A DNA stretch of 64,000 bases from Pseudomonadota bacterium (lineage in GTDB: Bacteria > Pseudomonadota > Alphaproteobacteria > SHVZ01): positions 62,001-126,000 of the forward strand of contig JACQAG010000042.1 in assembly GCA_016195085.1 (NCBI GenBank), in the 5' to 3' direction. The translations under genes and the position numbers were made by a program. The notes beneath the pieces were generated by a model. That model worked only from the letters and a program-made list of their open reading frames with translations. It was not told the origin of the DNA and ran no database searches. Positions 61,673 through 64,000 of this stretch are shown in pieces (position 1 is the stretch's first letter; the number at the start of each line of letters is the position of its first letter).

Positions 61673-61702
61673 TTGACAGGCAAGGGGCCACCTCCCTATG
61701 GT
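61673..61702 (+). promoter_or_regulatory. Probable promoter of the F0 ATP synthase operon
   Basis: TTGACA (61673-61678) and TATGGT (61697-61702), spaced by 18 bases, lie about 60 bases before atpI. A small inverted repeat CCCGA/TCGGG at 61624-61639 just after smc may mark its transcript end. Confidence 0.6.
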
Positions 61703-61760
61703 GGCGCCGCTTTCGGGGGCTGGGGGCCACGGGAGCGAGGGGCTTTCGCGCCAAGGAGCC

Positions 61761-62135
61761 ATGCCGGAGCCGAAGCACCCTTTGTCGCTGGATGAGCTGG
61801 AGAAACGCCTCGCGGCGGTTCGCGGCCGGGACGACAACAGGGAGGGCGTCGGCGAGCGGTCGGGCGGGTCGATGTCCCAGGCGCTGGGCTTGGCCTTTCG
61901 CGCCGGGGTGGAGCTGGTCGCGGCCTTCGTGGTCGCTCTCGGCATCGGCTGGCTGATCGACTCCTGGCTCGGCACGAAGCCGTGGTTCCTGTTGGTGTTC
62001 TTCTTCCTTGGTACCGCAACCGCCTTTATGAACGTGATGCGAGTCGTCAAGGGCATGGGGCTCGCGGTCGGCTTTCCTGGAGCCAAGGGGAAGGGGCCTG
62101 AGGACGACGCGTCGTCCGAGGACAAGCGGGGTTAG
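61761..62135 (+). CDS. atpI: F0F1 ATP synthase accessory protein I
   Basis: A 124-residue membrane protein of the AtpI family that helps assemble the c-ring. A charged N-terminus is followed by two helices, GVELVAAFVVALGIGWLIDSW and PWFLLVFFFLGTATAFMNVMR. The ATG has AAGGAG ahead; the 21 codons open upstream overlap the likely promoter. It is the first gene of the F0 operon. Confidence 0.9.
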   Translation: MPEPKHPLSLDELEKRLAAVRGRDDNREGVGERSGGSMSQALGLAFRAGVELVAAFVVALGIGWLIDSWLGTKPWFLLVFFFLGTATAFMNVMRVVKGMGLAVGFPGAKGKGPEDDASSEDKRG

Positions 62136-62141
62136 GCGTCG

Positions 62142-62864
62142 GTGCACAGTCCGATCGAGCAATTCCAGATCAAGCCGCTGATCGCCTTGCATGTCGGCGG
62201 CCACGATCTCGCCTTCAGCAATTCTTCGCTGTGGATGGTGGTGGCGCTCCTGGTGCTGATGGCGTTCTTCGTGGCGGCCACTGCCAAGGCTGCCGTGGTG
62301 CCCGGCCGGCTGCAGAGCACGGCCGAGCTCGCCTACGAGTTCATTGCCGGGATGGTCCGCGACAATGTGGGCGAGGCGGGAAAGCCATTCTTCCCCTTCG
62401 TGTTCACCATCTTCACCTTCATCCTTGCCGGCAATCTTCTGGGTATGGTGCCCTACAGCTTCACCTTTACCAGCCACATCATCGTCACCTTCTCGCTCGC
62501 CATCGTCACCTTCCTCGGCGTGACCTTGGTCGGGCTCGTCCTGCATGGGCTGCACTTCTTCAGCTTCTTCGTGCCGAAGGGCGTGCCGGTGTTCATGCTG
62601 CCCTTGATGGTGGTGATCGAGGTGCTGTCGTATTTGACGAGGCCCATCAGCCTGTCGGTCCGGCTGTTCGCCAACATGATGGCCGGCCACACCATGCTGA
62701 AGGTGTTCGCCAGCTTCACCATCATGCTGGGAATTTTCGGCGTGGCGCCGATCGCCATCAACGTGGCGCTGACCGGCTTTGAAATTCTGGTCGCGCTCCT
62801 GCAGGCCTATGTGTTCGCGGTCCTGACCTGCATCTATCTCAACGACGCGATCCACCTGCACTGA
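62142..62864 (+). CDS. atpB: ATP synthase F0 subunit a
   Basis: A 240-residue proton-channel subunit with five to six helices. The key Arg lies in RPISLSVRLFANMMAGHTML, the half-channel residues in QAYVFAVLTCIYLNDAIHL. The N-terminus is MHSPIEQFQIKPLI. The start is a GTG six bases after the atpI stop. Confidence 0.95.
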   Translation: MHSPIEQFQIKPLIALHVGGHDLAFSNSSLWMVVALLVLMAFFVAATAKAAVVPGRLQSTAELAYEFIAGMVRDNVGEAGKPFFPFVFTIFTFILAGNLLGMVPYSFTFTSHIIVTFSLAIVTFLGVTLVGLVLHGLHFFSFFVPKGVPVFMLPLMVVIEVLSYLTRPISLSVRLFANMMAGHTMLKVFASFTIMLGIFGVAPIAINVALTGFEILVALLQAYVFAVLTCIYLNDAIHLH

Positions 62865-62888
62865 GCTCAACGGAAAGGAAGAAGACCC

Positions 62889-63113
62889 ATGGATCTCGCA
62901 AGCGCAAAGATGATCGGAGCCGGGCTGGCGGTCATCGCCTTGGCCGGCGTCGGCGCCGGCATCGGCAACATCTTCGCCTCGCTGGTCGCCTCGATTAGCC
63001 GCAACCCGGCCTCCCGCGGCGAGGTCTTCCCCTTGGGCATGCTGGGCTTCGCCTTGACCGAAGCCGTCGCGCTGTTCGCGCTGCTCATCTCCTTCCTCAT
63101 CCTGTTCACCTGA
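62889..63113 (+). CDS. atpE: ATP synthase F0 subunit c
   Basis: A 74-residue hairpin of two helices that forms the rotor ring. The first helix has the [11 protein letters not shown] glycine pattern, the polar loop is RNPASRGEV, and the ion-binding acidic residue is the Glu in [23 protein letters not shown] precedes the ATG. Confidence 0.96.
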   Translation: MDLASAKMIGAGLAVIALAGVGAGIGNIFASLVASISRNPASRGEVFPLGMLGFALTEAVALFALLISFLILFT

Positions 63114-63133
63114 GCCAAGGCGTCTTGGCCGGC

Positions 63134-63724
63134 ATGGAAAGCATGAGGCGCATCGCGCTCAGGCTTGCGGCTTGTGCCTGCGGCCTCTTGGCCTCGGCGG
63201 CGATCGCGGCCGAGCATGAAAAGGGCGGTCTGCCACAGCTCGATGCCCATGGCTTTCCCGGCCAGATCTTCTGGCTCGCGGTCACCTTCATCCTCTTCTA
63301 CGTCTTCGTCGCGCGCGTGGCGCTGCCGCGCATCGGCAAGACCTTGGCGGCGCGCGCCCTGCGCATCCAAGGGCAGATCGCCGAGGCGGAGCGGATAAAG
63401 AATGCGGCCGCCGCCGCTCTCGCCGATTACGAGAAAGCGCGCGCCGATTCCCGCGCCAAGGCGCAGGCGGAAGTGAACGCCGCCTTGCAGCTTGCGGCAA
63501 CGGAAGCGGCCAAGCGCGAGGCGGTGCTTGCCCAGAGCTTGGGCGCGGAGACCAAGAAGGCGGAAGCCCGCCTGGCCGAGGCCAAGGCCGAGGCGATCCG
63601 CAATCTGGGCGCGGTCGCCCTCGAGGTGACGCGGCTCGCCGCCGAGCGGCTGATCGGCGTCAATCTCGCCGAGGGAGAAGCCAAGCGCGCCGTCGACAGC
63701 GTGCTGGCCGAGCGGGGACGCTGA
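63134..63724 (+). CDS. atpF': ATP synthase F0 subunit b'
   Basis: A peripheral-stalk subunit of about 196 residues. It has one N-terminal helix, FPGQIFWLAVTFILFYVFVARVALP, and a long charged coiled coil. An extra hydrophobic N-terminal segment, ALRLAACACGLLASAAIAAE, looks like a signal peptide, as in other alphaproteobacterial b' subunits. ATG codons at 63134 and 63143 are both possible. It overlaps the next gene (TGATG). Confidence 0.92.
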   Translation: MESMRRIALRLAACACGLLASAAIAAEHEKGGLPQLDAHGFPGQIFWLAVTFILFYVFVARVALPRIGKTLAARALRIQGQIAEAERIKNAAAAALADYEKARADSRAKAQAEVNAALQLAATEAAKREAVLAQSLGAETKKAEARLAEAKAEAIRNLGAVALEVTRLAAERLIGVNLAEGEAKRAVDSVLAERGR

Positions 63725-64000
63725 TGTTCTCCGAGCCGGAATTCTGGGTCGCGGTCGCCTTCGTCCTCTTCGTCGCCCTGGTGGGGCGTCCGGGGGCGCG
63801 CTTCATCACCACCGCGCTCGACGACCGGGCGACGGCGATCCGCCAGGAGATCGAAGCCGCGAGCCGGCTTCGCGCCGAGGCGGAAGCGACCCTGGCGGAC
63901 TACAAGAAAAAACACGCCGAAGCGCTCCAGGAGGCCGCGGCGATCCTGGCCCACGCCAAGAGCGAGGCCCGGCGCCTGCAAGCCGAGGCCGGCGAGCAGG
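63724..64000 (+). CDS. atpF: ATP synthase F0 subunit b, cut by the window end
   Basis: Only the first 92 codons are in the window: MFSEPEFWVAVAFVLFVALV as membrane anchor, then the start of the charged coiled coil with ALDDRATAIRQEIEAASRLR. The ATG overlaps the stop of the b' gene by one base. Together with b' it forms the heterodimeric stalk typical of photosynthetic and many other alphaproteobacteria. Confidence 0.92.
   Translation, partial: MFSEPEFWVAVAFVLFVALVGRPGARFITTALDDRATAIRQEIEAASRLRAEAEATLADYKKKHAEALQEAAAILAHAKSEARRLQAEAGEQ

Noticed and set aside
57536-62125. A 1529-codon frame on the minus strand opposite dsbA, smc and atpI
   Set aside because: It mirrors real genes on the plus strand. 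Open antisense frames are common in GC-rich DNA with strong codon bias, and the translation is a low-complexity Gly/Arg/Leu/Gln sequence without any domain.
1-64000. CRISPR arrays, prophage or insertion sequences
   Set aside because: I found no regular short repeats with spacers, no transposase or integrase frame and no phage structural genes.

Overview
The window is high-GC chromosomal DNA of an alphaproteobacterium, most likely Rhodospirillales-like. Supporting signs are the split F0 ATP synthase operon with a b' subunit (atpI-atpB-atpE-atpF'-atpF) behind mutY-dciA-dsbA-smc, the rpmI-rplT-pheS-pheT block, many solute-binding-protein transporters, and frequent GGAGG ribosome sites with GTG/TTG starts. 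No prophage, CRISPR array or intact insertion sequence is visible.

Layout. 0-3.2 kb: a small membrane protein, a DUF4396-multicopper oxidase fusion and a PhyH-type oxygenase. 3.2-20.3 kb: a hydroaromatic (quinate/shikimate) catabolic island. Its minus-strand operon holds a quinate/shikimate dehydrogenase, a QuiC1-type 3-dehydroshikimate dehydratase, a branched-chain-type ABC importer (SBP-LivH-LivM-LivG-LivF), an SDR and a second shikimate dehydrogenase. Divergent from it lie a TetR regulator, a TRAP importer, a type II dehydroquinase, a second TRAP binding protein, and several decaying genes. 20.3-24.5 kb: an aldo/keto reductase and a larC-larE-larB-larA nickel-pincer operon. 24.5-30.2 kb: a less GC-rich signalling block (Crp/Fnr regulator, PAS-LuxR remnant, zinc-ribbon adenylate cyclase-ATPase-TPR, cupin). 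30.5-34.4 kb: a spermidine/putrescine-type ABC importer. 34.5-38.4 kb: small unknown proteins, a fatty acid desaturase, a cold-shock protein and tRNA-Ser(GGA). 38.5-45.5 kb: lepA, pheT, pheS, rplT, rpmI and a CBS-domain protein. 45.8-49.1 kb: a COG4280 membrane protein pair and a fluoride-response locus. 49.2-55.5 kb: an M20 amidohydrolase, a TAXI binding protein, purH, an orphan nucleotidyltransferase and a peptide-type binding protein. 55.7-64 kb: mutY, dciA, dsbA, smc and the F0 operon, cut by the window end.

How the genes work together. In the island, quinate or shikimate would be imported by the ABC or TRAP systems, oxidised by the AroE-type dehydrogenases, dehydrated by AroQ to 3-dehydroshikimate and turned into protocatechuate by QuiC1; ring cleavage genes are not in the window. 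Three copies of one palindromic operator (ATGTACGAA-N4-TTCGTACAT) sit between the -35 and -10 boxes of three promoters, so the TetR protein probably represses the whole island. Decay is visible: dctQ has an in-frame TAA, an FAD dehydrogenase has lost its middle, and a Gfo/Idh/MocA gene is cut short.

The fluoride locus is the clearest RNA-controlled system. A canonical fluoride riboswitch aptamer plus intrinsic terminator precedes a CPA2 antiporter and a DUF190 PII-like gene on the minus strand, while crcB lies divergently on the plus strand without its own aptamer. Further RNA-level candidates are a terminator just before pheS, a hairpin with two competing partners in the rpmI leader, and a triple hairpin upstream of the polyamine-type importer.
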